Shown: piece by piece, positions 44,782 to 54,650 of the stretch
Layout of the letters: each line of letters starts with the position of its first letter
How positions within the stretch are numbered: position 1 is the stretch's first letter
Assembly: GCF_030388665.1 (NCBI RefSeq)
Contig: NZ_CP128846.1
Location: 5,964,501 to 6,028,500, forward strand
DNA from: Streptomyces flavofungini
Lineage (GTDB): Bacteria > Actinomycetota > Actinomycetes > Streptomycetales > Streptomycetaceae
Reading direction: 5' to 3'
DNA: 64,000 nt
Position numbers and translations under genes: made by a program
Notes under the pieces: generated by a model
The model's input: the letters and a program-made list of their open reading frames with translations, nothing else
Told to the model about the DNA's origin: nothing
Database searches by the model: none

Positions 44782-47700
44782 GTGGCGAAGCAGCCGGGGA
44801 CACCGGGGCAGCCGGAGAGCCCAGCGCAGGGGTGGGCCAAGCGGCTGTGGGGGTATGCCTGGCGGCACCCCCTGGACGTCGTGCTCGCGCTCGGCTCCTC
44901 GCTCGGCGGCATGGCCGTCATGGCCCTCGTACCGCTGTTCACCAAGATCGTCATCGATGACGTGATCGGCGACCACAGCCGGTCCATGGGCCCGTGGGCC
45001 GCCGCGCTGATCGGCGCCGCCGTCCTCGTCTACGTGTTCACCTACATCCGGCGCTACTACGGCGGCCGCCTCGCCCTCGACGTACAGCACGACCTGCGGA
45101 CCGAGATGTACGACACGGTCACGCGGCTCGACGGGCGGCGGCAGGACGAGCTGTCCACGGGGCAGGTCGTCGGCCGCGCGACCAGCGACCTCCAGCTCAT
45201 CCAGGGCCTGCTCTTCATGTTGCCGATGACCATCGGGAACGTCCTGCTGTTCGTGATGTCGCTGGTGATCATGGCGTGGCTGTCCCTGCCGCTGACCCTG
45301 GTCGCCCTCGCCGTCGCCCCCGCCCTGCTCTGGATCGCCCGCCGCAGCCGCGCCAAGCTGCACCCCGCCACCTGGTACGCGCAGGCCCAGGCCGCCGCCG
45401 TCGCGGGCGTCGTCGACGGGGCCGTCGGCGGTGTCCGCGTGGTGAAGGGCTTCGGGCAGGAGGAGCAGGAGACGGGGAAGCTCAGGGAGGTCGGGCGGCG
45501 CCTGTTCGCGGGCCGCCTGCGCACCATCCGGCTGAACTCCCGCTACACCCCGGCCCTGCAGTCCGTGCCCATGCTCGGGCAGGTCGCGATGCTGGCGCTC
45601 GGCGGCTGGCTCGCCGTCGAGGGCGAGATCACGCTCGGCACGTTCGTGGCGTTCTCCACCTACCTCGCCCAGCTCGTCGGCCCGGTCCGCATGCTCGCGA
45701 TGGTCCTGACCGTCGCCCAGCAGGCCCGCGCGGGCGTCGAGCGCGTCCTTGAGCTGATCGACACCGAGCCGACCATGACGGACGGCACGAAGGAGCTGCC
45801 CGCGAACGCCCCGGCGACCGTGGAGTTCGACGACGTGTCGTTCGCGTACGAGGACGGCCGCCCGGTCCTCGACGGCCTGAGCTTCGCGATACGCCCCGGC
45901 GAGACCCTCGCCGTCGTCGGCTCCTCCGGCAGCGGCAAGTCGACCGTGTCCCTGCTCCTGCCCCGCTTCTACGACGTCTCGCGCGGCGCCGTCCTCATCG
46001 GCGGCCACGACGTGCGCGAGCTGACGCACGACTCGCTGCGCGCCGCCATCGGCCTGGTCCCCGAGGACTCCTTCCTCTTCTCCGACACCGTCCGCGCCAA
46101 CATCGCCTACGGCCACCCCGGCGCCACCGACGAGGAGGTCGAGGCCGCCGCCCGCGCCGCCCAGGCCGACCGCTTCATCGCCGAGCTGCCCGAGGGCTAC
46201 GACACCAAGGTCGGCGAGCACGGCCTGACCCTCTCCGGCGGCCAGCGCCAGCGCGTCGCCCTGGCCCGCGCCATCCTCACCGACCCCCGCCTGCTCGTCC
46301 TCGACGACGCCACCTCGGCGGTGGACGCCCGCGTCGAGCACGAGATCCACGAGGCATTGAAGGCGGTCATGCGGGGCCGCACGACCCTCCTCATCGCGCA
46401 CCGCCGCTCCACCCTCAACCTCGCCGACCGCATCGCGGTCCTCGACGGCGGCCGCCTCGCCGACATCGGCACCCACGAGGAGCTGGAGCGCCGCTCGCCG
46501 CTGTACCGGCGCCTGCTCACCGACCCCGACGAGCTGGGCGGCGTCTCGCCGGGACACATCGCCGCCGCGGCGCCCGCCGAGGCCGTCGAGGACACCTCCG
46601 TGCGGGCGGAGCTCGACGCCGAGTTCGACGCCGAGCGGGGCATCACCCCGCGCCTGTGGACCGGCGACCGCGAGCCCCGCGACACCGACGCCGGGGCGCT
46701 CGCCGGGACGCCCGCGACCCCCGAACTCCTCGCCCAGGTCGACGCCCTGCCGCCCGCGAACGACACCCCGGCGATCGACGAGGCGCGGGCCGTCGCCGCC
46801 GAGGAGTCGTACGGACTGCGCAGGCTCCTGCGCGGCTTCGGCGCGCCGCTCGCCCTGAGCCTGCTGCTCGTCGCCGTCGACGCCGGGGTGGGCCTGCTCC
46901 TGCCCGTGCTGATCCGGCACGGCATCGACGAGGGCGTCACCCAGCTCGCCCTCGGCGCCGTGTGGACCGCGTCCGCGCTCGCGCTCGTCGCCGTCGTCGT
47001 GCAGTGGGCGGCGCAGACCGGCGAGATCCGGATGACGGGCCGCACCGGCGAGCGGGTCCTGTACGCGCTGCGCCTGAAGATCTTCGCGCAGCTCCAGCGG
47101 CTCGGCCTCGACTACTACGAGCGGGAGCTGACCGGGCGCATCATGACCCGGATGACCACGGACGTGGACGCGCTCTCCACGTTCCTGCAGACGGGCCTGG
47201 TCACCGCGTTCGTCTCGGTCGTCACCTTCTTCGGGATCATGGTCGCGCTCCTCGTCATCGACGTACAGCTCGCCCTGGTCGTCTTCGCGACGCTGCCGCT
47301 CCTGGTCGTCGGCACGTTCTTCTTCCGCCGCGCCAGCGTCAAGGCGTACGAGCTGGCACGCGAGCGGGTCTCGGTCGTCAACGCCGACCTCCAGGAGATG
47401 GTGTCGGGGCTGCGGATCGTGCAGGCCTTCCGGCGCGAGCGCGCCGGCAGCGAGTCGTTCGCCGCGCGCAGCGCCGAGTACCGCGCGGCCCGCATCCGCG
47501 GCCAGTGGCTGATCTCGGTGTACTTCCCCTTCGTGCAGCTCCTGTCGTCCGTGGCCGTCGTCGCGGTCCTGATCGTGGGCGCGCACCGGGTCGACGCGGG
47601 CACGCTCACCACCGGCGCCCTGGTCGCCTACCTCCTCTACATCGACCTGTTCTTCGCGCCCGTGCAGCAGCTGTCCCAGGTCTTCGACGGCTACCAGCAG

Positions 47701-48540
47701 GCCACGGTCTCCCTCGGCCGCATCCAGGAACTGCTCCAGGAACCCTCCTCCACCGAGTCCGCCGACGAGCCCCTCGACGTGCTCTCCCTGCGCGGCGAGA
47801 TCGCGTTCGAGGACGTCGACTTCGGCTACGGCTCGGCCGACGAGCCGGAGGCCGCGCTCAGCGGGATCCGGCTGCGCATCCCGGCCGGGCAGACCGTCGC
47901 CTTCGTCGGCGAGACCGGCGCGGGCAAGTCCACGCTGGTCAAGCTGGTCGCGCGGTTCTACGACCCGACGTCGGGCCGGGTCACGGTCGACGGCACCGAC
48001 CTGCGCTCCCTGGACCTCACCTCGTACCGGCACCGGCTCGGCGTCGTGCCGCAGGAGGCCTATCTGTTCGCGGGCACGATCCGCGACGCCATCGCCTACG
48101 GCCGCCCCGACGCCACCGACGCGCGGGTCGAGGCGGCGGCGCGGGCCGTCGGCGCGCACGACATGATCGCCACGCTCGACGGCGGCTATCTGCACGAGGT
48201 CTTCGAACGCGGCCGCAACCTCTCGGCAGGACAGCGCCAGCTGATCGCGCTGGCCCGCGCCGAACTCGTCGACCCCGACATCCTGCTCCTCGACGAGGCC
48301 ACCGCCGCCCTCGACCTCGCGACCGAGGCCCAGGTCAACCAGGCCACCGACCGGATCGCGGGCAGGAGAACGACCCTGGTCGTGGCCCACCGCCTGACCA
48401 CGGCCGCCCGCGCGGACCGCGTGATCGTGATGGACCACGGCCGGGTCGCCGAGGACGGCACGCACGACGAGCTGCTCGCGCGGGACGGCCGGTACGCGCA
48501 GCTGTGGCGGACGTTCCTGGGGGAGCCGGTGGGCGCCTGA
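44782..48540 (+). CDS. Fused double ABC exporter (two TMD-NBD modules)
   Basis: Single chain of 1252 residues carrying two complete export half-transporters. Module 1: membrane domain about 25-330, Walker A GSSGSGKST near 380, signature LSGGQRQR near 484. A linker of about 90 Ala/Glu/Asp-rich residues around 590-680 follows. Module 2: membrane domain about 690-990, Walker A GETGAGKST near 1043, signature LSAGQRQL near 1147. In module 1 the Walker B is LLVLDDATSAVD (Asp at the catalytic Glu position) and in module 2 DILLLDEATAALD. That pattern fits asymmetric exporters with one degenerate site. GTG 44782 has GGGAGG upstream. The substrate is unknown. Confidence 0.94.
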   Translation: MAKQPGTPGQPESPAQGWAKRLWGYAWRHPLDVVLALGSSLGGMAVMALVPLFTKIVIDDVIGDHSRSMGPWAAALIGAAVLVYVFTYIRRYYGGRLALDVQHDLRTEMYDTVTRLDGRRQDELSTGQVVGRATSDLQLIQGLLFMLPMTIGNVLLFVMSLVIMAWLSLPLTLVALAVAPALLWIARRSRAKLHPATWYAQAQAAAVAGVVDGAVGGVRVVKGFGQEEQETGKLREVGRRLFAGRLRTIRLNSRYTPALQSVPMLGQVAMLALGGWLAVEGEITLGTFVAFSTYLAQLVGPVRMLAMVLTVAQQARAGVERVLELIDTEPTMTDGTKELPANAPATVEFDDVSFAYEDGRPVLDGLSFAIRPGETLAVVGSSGSGKSTVSLLLPRFYDVSRGAVLIGGHDVRELTHDSLRAAIGLVPEDSFLFSDTVRANIAYGHPGATDEEVEAAARAAQADRFIAELPEGYDTKVGEHGLTLSGGQRQRVALARAILTDPRLLVLDDATSAVDARVEHEIHEALKAVMRGRTTLLIAHRRSTLNLADRIAVLDGGRLADIGTHEELERRSPLYRRLLTDPDELGGVSPGHIAAAAPAEAVEDTSVRAELDAEFDAERGITPRLWTGDREPRDTDAGALAGTPATPELLAQVDALPPANDTPAIDEARAVAAEESYGLRRLLRGFGAPLALSLLLVAVDAGVGLLLPVLIRHGIDEGVTQLALGAVWTASALALVAVVVQWAAQTGEIRMTGRTGERVLYALRLKIFAQLQRLGLDYYERELTGRIMTRMTTDVDALSTFLQTGLVTAFVSVVTFFGIMVALLVIDVQLALVVFATLPLLVVGTFFFRRASVKAYELARERVSVVNADLQEMVSGLRIVQAFRRERAGSESFAARSAEYRAARIRGQWLISVYFPFVQLLSSVAVVAVLIVGAHRVDAGTLTTGALVAYLLYIDLFFAPVQQLSQVFDGYQQATVSLGRIQELLQEPSSTESADEPLDVLSLRGEIAFEDVDFGYGSADEPEAALSGIRLRIPAGQTVAFVGETGAGKSTLVKLVARFYDPTSGRVTVDGTDLRSLDLTSYRHRLGVVPQEAYLFAGTIRDAIAYGRPDATDARVEAAARAVGAHDMIATLDGGYLHEVFERGRNLSAGQRQLIALARAELVDPDILLLDEATAALDLATEAQVNQATDRIAGRRTTLVVAHRLTTAARADRVIVMDHGRVAEDGTHDELLARDGRYAQLWRTFLGEPVGA

Positions 48541-48662
48541 TCGGCCCGTTCCCCCGCGGTCCGGGGGCGACAAAAGTGATAGATCAGGTTCCGCAACCAT
48601 CCGCCGCGGGTTCGGCGTCCGTACGTCAGTACGCTGATACGGGGGTGTCAGGAGGGGCAGAC

Positions 48663-49055
48663 GTGAAGAGTGGTCGGATACGGCGGAGCCTGGCCACAGG
48701 TGCCGCCGCGCTCGTGGCCGCCGTCCTGGTGATGCTCGTGGGACCGGGCGCGGGCACGGCCGCGGCCGCGGGGCCCTGCCCCGGACACAAGGCCCGCACC
48801 CTGACCTTCAGCACCGGCAAGGTCGTGCTCTACAAGAAGCGCGGCTACGTCTGCGCCGTGACCTACGCCAGGAACCCCGGCGCCCGCCAGAAGATGTCGA
48901 TCAGCGTGCAGGCCCGCGGCAGCCGCCCCGTGCGGGACACCGGCCGCTTCACCCGCCTCGCGGGCCCCGTGAAGGTGCACGCCGGACACCGCTGCGTCTG
49001 GGTCAAGGGCTCGGTGGGCCGGGCCAAGGTCAGCTCGGGCTGGATCCTCTGCTGA
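48663..49055 (+). CDS. Small secreted cysteine-containing protein
   Basis: Exported protein of 130 residues from GTG 48663, which has AGGAGG upstream. The signal is GAAALVAAVLVMLVGPGAGT with AAAA cleavage. The mature part of about 90 residues is strongly basic and has four Cys (PCPGHKA, GYVCAVTY, HRCVWVKG, final ILC), suggesting two disulfides. It is beta-rich; no family is recognised. Its tail WILC ends at the stop. Confidence 0.85.
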   Translation: MKSGRIRRSLATGAAALVAAVLVMLVGPGAGTAAAAGPCPGHKARTLTFSTGKVVLYKKRGYVCAVTYARNPGARQKMSISVQARGSRPVRDTGRFTRLAGPVKVHAGHRCVWVKGSVGRAKVSSGWILC

Positions 49056-49219
49056 CCCCGGGGCGGCGCCTCCGGGCCGCGCCCGAGATGTCCGCTCACC
49101 GGACACCCTCGTTCTCTCAGTGAATTTCCCTGAGTCCTGAATGTCCTCAATGTGCCCTGGTGTGCGGCGAGTTGCTCGGTTAGGTTCCGGTCATTCGCTG
49201 CGCCGACAGGGGAGGATGC

Positions 49220-50656
49220 ATGCGCAAGACCCTCAGATGGGTGCTCTCGCTCGTGGTGCTCATAGGCACCGTGGGCTTCACCGGCGTCACGGCCACGGCG
49301 GCCACCGACGCCGGACAGGGCGCGCCCGCCGCCCGGAAGGACATCAAGGACCGGCTCCTCGCCATCAAGGGGATGAGCCTGATCGAGGAGAAGCCGTACG
49401 ACGGCTACCGCTTCTTCGTCCTCAACTACACCCAGCCGGTCGACCACCGGCGCCCCTCCAAGGGCACGTTCCAGCAGCGCATCACCGTGCTGCACAAGGA
49501 CACCGCCCGGCCCACCGTCTTCTCGACCTCGGGCTACGGACTCAACACCAACCCGAGCCGCGCGGAACCCACCCGCGTGATCGACGGCAACCAGGTCTCC
49601 ATGGAGTACCGCTTCTTCACGCCGTCCCGCCCCGCGCCCGCCGACTGGTCCAAGCTGAACATCTGGCAGGCCGCCACCGACCAGCACCGCATCTTCAAGG
49701 CCCTCAAGCCGATCTACGGCAAGAAGTGGCTGTCCACGGGCGCCTCCAAGGGCGGCATGACCGCCACCTACTTCGAGCGCTTCTACCCGCGTGACATGGA
49801 CGGCGTCGTCGCCTACGTCGCCCCGAACGACGTCAACAACCGCGAGGACTCCGCGTACGACCGCTTCTTCGACACCGTCGGCACCAAGGAGTGCCGCTCG
49901 AAGATCGAGGCCGTGCAGCACGAGTCGCTGGTGCGGCGCGCGCCCATGAAGAAGCTGTACGCCGACTTCGCCGCCGCCAACAACCACACCTTCAAGACCA
50001 TCGGCGGCATCGACAAGGCCTTCGAGGCCGTCGTGCTCGACGTCAACTGGGGCTTCTGGCAGTACCAGCAGTCGGCCACCGCCTGCGCCGACGTGCCCGT
50101 CGCCAAGACCGCGAGCGACGCCACGCTGTTCGGCTGGATCGACGAGGTCGGCGGCTGGGCCTCCTACACCGACCAGGGCCTGGAGTACTACACGCCGTAC
50201 TACTACCAGGCCGGTACGCAGCTCGGTTCGCCCGACATCAAGCAGCCCTGGCTCAAGGGCCTCAGCCGCTACGGGTACCAGCCGCCGCGGAACTTCGTGC
50301 CCCGCGAGATCCCGATGAAGTTCCAGAAGAACGCCATGAAGGACATCGACCGCTGGGTGCGGCACCACTCGCACCGCATGCTGTTCGTGTACGGCGAGAA
50401 CGACCCGTGGGGCGCCGAGCCGTTCAAGCCCGCGCGCGGGGCCAAGCACGACTCGTACGTCATGACCGCGCCCGGCGCCAACCACGGTGCCAACGTGGCC
50501 GGGCTCGCCGCCGCGGACAAGGCCAAGGCCACCGAGCGGATCCTCGCCTGGGCCGGGGTGCCCGCCGCGCAGGCCGCCGAGGCGAAGCCGCTCGCTCCGT
50601 ACGACACGAAGCTCGACCGTCGGGACCGTGACCGGCAGCAGACGCTGAGGCCGTAG
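49220..50656 (+). CDS. Secreted S37-family aminopeptidase (PS-10 type)
   Basis: Exported tripeptidyl-aminopeptidase-like alpha/beta hydrolase of 478 residues. The signal peptide is MRKTLRWVLSLVVLIGTVGF and further to TATA. NYTQPVDHRRPSKGTFQQRI is the typical N-terminal S37 block. The catalytic Ser lies in STGASKGGMT (about residue 174), Asp in YGENDPWGAEPF and His in GANHGANV. It would trim tripeptides or prolyl peptides from extracellular proteins. Monocistronic, followed by a large inverted-repeat element. Confidence 0.93.
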   Translation: MRKTLRWVLSLVVLIGTVGFTGVTATAATDAGQGAPAARKDIKDRLLAIKGMSLIEEKPYDGYRFFVLNYTQPVDHRRPSKGTFQQRITVLHKDTARPTVFSTSGYGLNTNPSRAEPTRVIDGNQVSMEYRFFTPSRPAPADWSKLNIWQAATDQHRIFKALKPIYGKKWLSTGASKGGMTATYFERFYPRDMDGVVAYVAPNDVNNREDSAYDRFFDTVGTKECRSKIEAVQHESLVRRAPMKKLYADFAAANNHTFKTIGGIDKAFEAVVLDVNWGFWQYQQSATACADVPVAKTASDATLFGWIDEVGGWASYTDQGLEYYTPYYYQAGTQLGSPDIKQPWLKGLSRYGYQPPRNFVPREIPMKFQKNAMKDIDRWVRHHSHRMLFVYGENDPWGAEPFKPARGAKHDSYVMTAPGANHGANVAGLAAADKAKATERILAWAGVPAAQAAEAKPLAPYDTKLDRRDRDRQQTLRP

Positions 50657-50670
50657 GCCTCGCGGGGGCG

Positions 50671-50840
50671 CCCCGGTCCCACCCCTCCCCCCGAAACCGG
50701 GGGCTGCCGCCCCCGGACCCCCGCTGTCGGCGCTTCGCGCCTCGTCCTCAAGCGCCGGACGGGCTGGATACAGCCCCTCCGGCGCTTGAGGAGCGGGGTC
50801 CGGGGCGGAGCCTCGGTTTCGGGAAGGGGCGGGACCGGGG
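50671..50840. repeat. Intergenic inverted-repeat element
   Basis: The same family as 35562-35751. Left arm CCCCGGTCCCACCCCTCCCC and AAACCGGGGGCTGCCGCCCC; right arm GGGGCGGAGCCTCGGTTTCG and GGAAGGGGCGGGACCGGGG. The inner stem CAAGCGCCGGACGGGCTG pairs with CAGCCCCTCCGGCGCTTG. It lies between convergent genes and probably terminates both. Confidence 0.88.
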
Positions 50841-50855
50841 AAAGCCCCGCAGGGC

Positions 50856-51509
50856 CTACACCCGCACCGCACACCCCACCGGCCGCCCCCCACCCAGAGC
50901 CACGTACAACTGCGTGCCCACGGGACACAGGTCCCGCGAGCGGACGGCCGCGGCCACGCGGTACTCGGGCGCCCGCCGCCCCGACCCGTCACAGGCGGTC
51001 TCCCGCACCCGCCCCCGCCCGTCCCCGTACACACAGTCCCCGACGACGGTCCGAGGCCCACCCCCGGCCCCGGGATCCCCGGGGTGCGGGAACTCCAGAT
51101 TGCGCATGCAGGCATAGCCCTGAGGCACCGCCCCGTCGCCGTCCTCGTCGACGGACGGACGGTTCGCGCTGATGTGGAGGACGAAGTCGGTGCGCCCGGG
51201 GCAGAGGGGCCCGTCGGAGGCGCGCCCGCCGTGCCGGGCGATGACGCGCGCGGCGGCCCGCTCACTGCCGCAGGGCACCTCGGTGAAGGACTTCAGGCCA
51301 CGGGAACTGCACTCGTCGGCGCCGAGGAAGACGGCGCCGTACCCGGACCCGGCGGACCCGGCGGGCGAGTTGTCACCGGGCGGCCGGGCGCTGGACCGCT
51401 CGGTGCCGGGGGACTTCTGACAGCCGGCCAGGGCGAGGGCGAGGGCGAGGGCGAGCGCGGCGGCGAGCAGCGCCCCGCCGCGCGCCGCCGCCGCTCCTGA
51501 CACCCGCAT
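50856..51509 (-). CDS. Putative lipoprotein
   Basis: Protein of 217 residues. The signal LLAAALALALALALAGC ends in a lipobox (Cys30). The mature part has paired cysteines spread over the chain (DECSSRG, VPCGSER, PLCPGRTD, YACMRNL, GDCVYGDG, ETACDGSG, DLCPVG, VGCAVRV), suggesting a disulfide-stabilised extracellular domain. No enzymatic motif is recognised. It is convergent with the S37 peptidase gene. Confidence 0.85.
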   Translation of the reverse strand: MRVSGAAAARGGALLAAALALALALALAGCQKSPGTERSSARPPGDNSPAGSAGSGYGAVFLGADECSSRGLKSFTEVPCGSERAAARVIARHGGRASDGPLCPGRTDFVLHISANRPSVDEDGDGAVPQGYACMRNLEFPHPGDPGAGGGPRTVVGDCVYGDGRGRVRETACDGSGRRAPEYRVAAAVRSRDLCPVGTQLYVALGGGRPVGCAVRV

Positions 51510-51635
51510 GGCCGGAACCCCCCGACACGTCCACCATGTGCACCCAGCGTGACCCCGCGCGGCGGGCGCACGCCAGACGCGCGGGGGGCTTTGCGCACGT
51601 TGGCCCCGGTGCCGGGGGCGGGCTGCGTACGCCCG

Positions 51636-53432
51636 CTACGTCTGCGGGCCGGGGGCGGCGTAGGGCTCGTACGAGAGGCCGTAGCCGATGGGGTACAGCA
51701 CCTGCCCGGGCTCGTCCGGCCTGGGCACCGGCACGGGCAGGCGGCCGGCGGGATGGACACGGCCCGCGATGACGCGGGCGGCGGCGCGCAGTTCGACGTC
51801 CGTCCAGGAGTAGGCGGCGAGCGCGGCCCGGACGCCGGGCAGCCGGGTCAGGTCGTGCGGGGTGCGGACGGAGACGGTGATGACGGGGGGTCCCTCGGGG
51901 GCGGCTGCGAGGGCGGTCACGAGGGCGTGCTGGCGGTCGCCGTCCGTGACGTCGTACGTCGTGACGATCACGGCGTCGTGGCCGGAAGCCGCCTCGGCGA
52001 GCGCCTTGTCGACGGCCTCGGGGGAGGGTTCGGTGCCGGTGCTCAACGACGTGGCGGTGAAGCCGAGTTCGGTGAGGGCGGCGGCGAGGACCGTGGTGGG
52101 CGGACCGGTGGTGCCCGAGGGGGAGACCGGGTCGGCGCCGAGGACCAGGAGGCGGCCGCGGGTGGCGGGGGACAGCGGGAGCAGGCCGTCCTCGTTGCGC
52201 AGCAGCGTCGTCGTGCGCTCGGCGATGCGGTCGGCGGCGGCGAGATGGGCGGCGCTGCCGACGGTGGCGTCCACGTCGTCCAGGGTCGTGTACGCCTGCT
52301 CGAACAGGCCCAGTTTCCGCTTGAGGCGCAGGATGCGCAGGACCGACTCGTCGATGCGGGCCTCGGTCAGCTCGCCGTCGCGGACGGCCTGGAGGACGGC
52401 GTTCCAGGCGAGTTCGGGCTGCGGCGGGTGCAGCAGCTGGTCGACGCCCGCCTTGAGGGCGAGGACGGCGACGCGGTCGTCGCCGTACTTGGTGCGCACC
52501 CCCTGCATGGAGAGCGAGTCGGTCACGATCACGCCCTGGTGGCCGAGTCGCTCGCGCAGGATGCCGGTGACGATGGGGTACGAGAGGGTCGCCGGGTCCA
52601 GGGCCGGGTCGAGGGCGGGGACCACGATGTGGGCGGTCATCACGACGTCGACGCCGATGGCGAGCGCGGCCCGGAACGGCGGGGCGTCCAGCTCCTCCCA
52701 CTGCTCGCGGGTGTGGTGGATGTGCGGCAGCGCGGAGTGGCTGTCGGTCTCGGTGTCGCCGTGGCCGGGGAAGTGCTTCACGGCCGGGGCGACGCCCGCC
52801 TGCCGGTAGCCCTCGATCTGCGCGGTCACGGCCGCGGCCACGGCGTCCGGGCCCGCGCCGAAGGACCGTACGCCGATGACGGGGTTGGCCGGGTTCACGT
52901 TGACGTCGGCGGACGGCGCGTAGTTCTGCAGGATGCCGAGCGCGCGCAGCTCGGCGCCCGCGATCCGGGCGGCCTCGCGGATGTCGTCGGCCGTGCCGCC
53001 CGCGCCGAGCGCCATCGCGCCGGGAAGGAGCGTCGCGGGCGCGCCGATGCGGGCGACGACGCCGTGCTCCTGGTCCACGGAGAGCAGCAGCGGGATGCCC
53101 GGTGAGGTGGCGTGCGCCGCCCGCTGCACGTCGTTGGAGAGTGTGGCGAGCTGCCGCGGGTCGCGGGTGTTGTGGGCCCAGCCGAAGTAGATGAGCCCGC
53201 CCGGGCGGTACTTGGCGACGGCTTCGGCGGCGGTGCCGACGCCGAGCTCCCGCTCGTTCAGCTCGATGTCGGCCTGGTCCGGGGCGCTCGCGTGGTGCCC
53301 GTACACATGCAGGACGAAGAGCTGTCCGACCTTCTCTTCGAGCGTCATGCGGGAGAGCAGGGCGCGCGCGTGGGCTTCGTGGTCGTCGGGGATGTCCGGG
53401 CTGCTGGGGGTGGAGCGGGAGTCGTGAGGCAC
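51636..53432 (-). CDS. Beta-N-acetylhexosaminidase, GH3 (NagZ-like)
   Basis: Cytoplasmic glycosidase of 598 residues with no signal peptide. The catalytic Asp lies in MTAHIVVPALDP...VTDSLSMQGV, and the NagZ His-Asp signature is KHFPGHGDTETDSHSALP, which separates N-acetylglucosaminidases from GH3 glucosidases. A C-terminal GH3_C domain of about 200 residues is present (LLVLGADPVSPSG; YPIGYGLSYEPY). GTG 53432 gives MPHDSRS; the ribosome-binding site is weak. It may recycle muropeptides or chitobiose, complementing the GH20 enzyme and glmS elsewhere in the window. Confidence 0.92.
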   Translation of the reverse strand: MPHDSRSTPSSPDIPDDHEAHARALLSRMTLEEKVGQLFVLHVYGHHASAPDQADIELNERELGVGTAAEAVAKYRPGGLIYFGWAHNTRDPRQLATLSNDVQRAAHATSPGIPLLLSVDQEHGVVARIGAPATLLPGAMALGAGGTADDIREAARIAGAELRALGILQNYAPSADVNVNPANPVIGVRSFGAGPDAVAAAVTAQIEGYRQAGVAPAVKHFPGHGDTETDSHSALPHIHHTREQWEELDAPPFRAALAIGVDVVMTAHIVVPALDPALDPATLSYPIVTGILRERLGHQGVIVTDSLSMQGVRTKYGDDRVAVLALKAGVDQLLHPPQPELAWNAVLQAVRDGELTEARIDESVLRILRLKRKLGLFEQAYTTLDDVDATVGSAAHLAAADRIAERTTTLLRNEDGLLPLSPATRGRLLVLGADPVSPSGTTGPPTTVLAAALTELGFTATSLSTGTEPSPEAVDKALAEAASGHDAVIVTTYDVTDGDRQHALVTALAAAPEGPPVITVSVRTPHDLTRLPGVRAALAAYSWTDVELRAAARVIAGRVHPAGRLPVPVPRPDEPGQVLYPIGYGLSYEPYAAPGPQT

Positions 53433-53709
53433 CCGCCACGGATATCCCGTGGGGTTCGGCGGGTCAAGGGCGGTGCCGTCGCGGGAGCGGGGGAGGGGCC
53501 GCCACCGGTGCAAGGGAGGGGGCGCACCGGTGGCGGCGCGCTGCCGGCCACGGGCGGCGGAGAGGGTGGTCAGCGTTCGCAGCCAGCAGCGATGCCGACA
53601 CCGCCTCGCGGAGACTCTCCGACAGCGTGCCCATTGGACGACGGGGCGCGCGTCAGGGTTCCCCAACTGCCTCCGATCGCCCGAAGTTGGTGCGGCTGGG
53701 GGTGCGGTG

Positions 53710-54645
53710 TCACCCGGTGCCGTCGGGCCGTCCCTCGGCGGCGGGCACCCACTGCTCCCGCAACACCCGTACCGCCTCCTCGATCGCCGGGCGCCGGGCC
53801 GCCCCCGTCCGCCACACCGCGTACAGCCTGCGCGTCGGAAGCGGGTCGAGCCGCACCGCCGTGACGCCCGCCGGGAGCGGGCCGCGGCCGAGGCGCGGGA
53901 TCAGCGCGATGCCCAGACCGGCCGCGACGAGCGCGATCAAGGTGGGGTTCTCCTCGGCGCGGTGCACGATGTCCGGCTCGCAGCCCGCCGCCCGCATCGT
54001 CCGCACCAGCCAGTCGTGACACACCCGCCCCGGCGGCTGCGAGATCCACCGCTCGCCCCGCAGCTCCTCGCGCCGCACCGCGCTCCGCCCGGCGAGGCGG
54101 TGCCCCTCCGGCACCAGGAGGTCGCACAAGTCGTCGCCGATCACGGCCTGTTCGACGCCCGGCGGCGCGGGCAGCGGCGCGATGTCCCAGTCGTGCGCGA
54201 TCGCCAGGTCCGCCGCGCCCTTCGCGACGAGGTCCACCGACAGGTGCGGCTCGGTCTCCGAGAGGCGGGCGTCGAGCGCCGGATGGCGGCGCGCGAGCTC
54301 GGCGAGCACCCCGGGCAGCAGGCCGCGCGCCGCCGACGCGAACGCGAGGACCGTCAGGCGTCCGGCCGGTACGCCCCTGCGCTCCTCCAGGTCCGTCTCC
54401 GCGCGCTCGACGATCGCAAGGAGCTCCTGTGCCGCGTCGGCGAGCCGCACCGCCTCCTCGGTCAGGGCCACGCCACGCCCCCGCCGCTCCAGGAGCGTCG
54501 TACGGGTCTCCCGCTCCAGCTTGGCGATCTGCTGGGACACGGCGGACGCCGTGTAGCCGAGCGCTTCGGCGGCGGCGCCGACGGTGCCGTGGACGGACAC
54601 GGCGTGCAGCGCGCGCAGGCGGGCGAGATCCAGCACGGCGGTCAC
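53710..54645 (-). CDS. LysR-family regulator
   Basis: Regulator of 311 residues. The winged HTH is at about residues 7-65 (LRALHAVSVHGTVGAAAEAL then GYTASAVSQQIAKLERE). The effector domain follows (RLTVLAFASAARGLLPGVLA; ENPTLIALVAAGLGIALIPR). It is divergent from an EamA transporter gene and, as is usual for LysR proteins, probably controls it. It starts GTG at 54643-54645. Four to five imperfect TCTCTGCGT repeats lie immediately upstream. Confidence 0.92.
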   Translation of the reverse strand: MTAVLDLARLRALHAVSVHGTVGAAAEALGYTASAVSQQIAKLERETRTTLLERRGRGVALTEEAVRLADAAQELLAIVERAETDLEERRGVPAGRLTVLAFASAARGLLPGVLAELARRHPALDARLSETEPHLSVDLVAKGAADLAIAHDWDIAPLPAPPGVEQAVIGDDLCDLLVPEGHRLAGRSAVRREELRGERWISQPPGRVCHDWLVRTMRAAGCEPDIVHRAEENPTLIALVAAGLGIALIPRLGRGPLPAGVTAVRLDPLPTRRLYAVWRTGAARRPAIEEAVRVLREQWVPAAEGRPDGTG

Positions 54646-54650
54646 CTCGT

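Noticed and set aside
44476..48600. A 1374-codon minus-strand frame opposite the ABC exporter
   Set aside because: Long only because stop codons are rare in the antisense frame of GC-rich genes. No domain is seen, and it would span three unrelated plus-strand genes.
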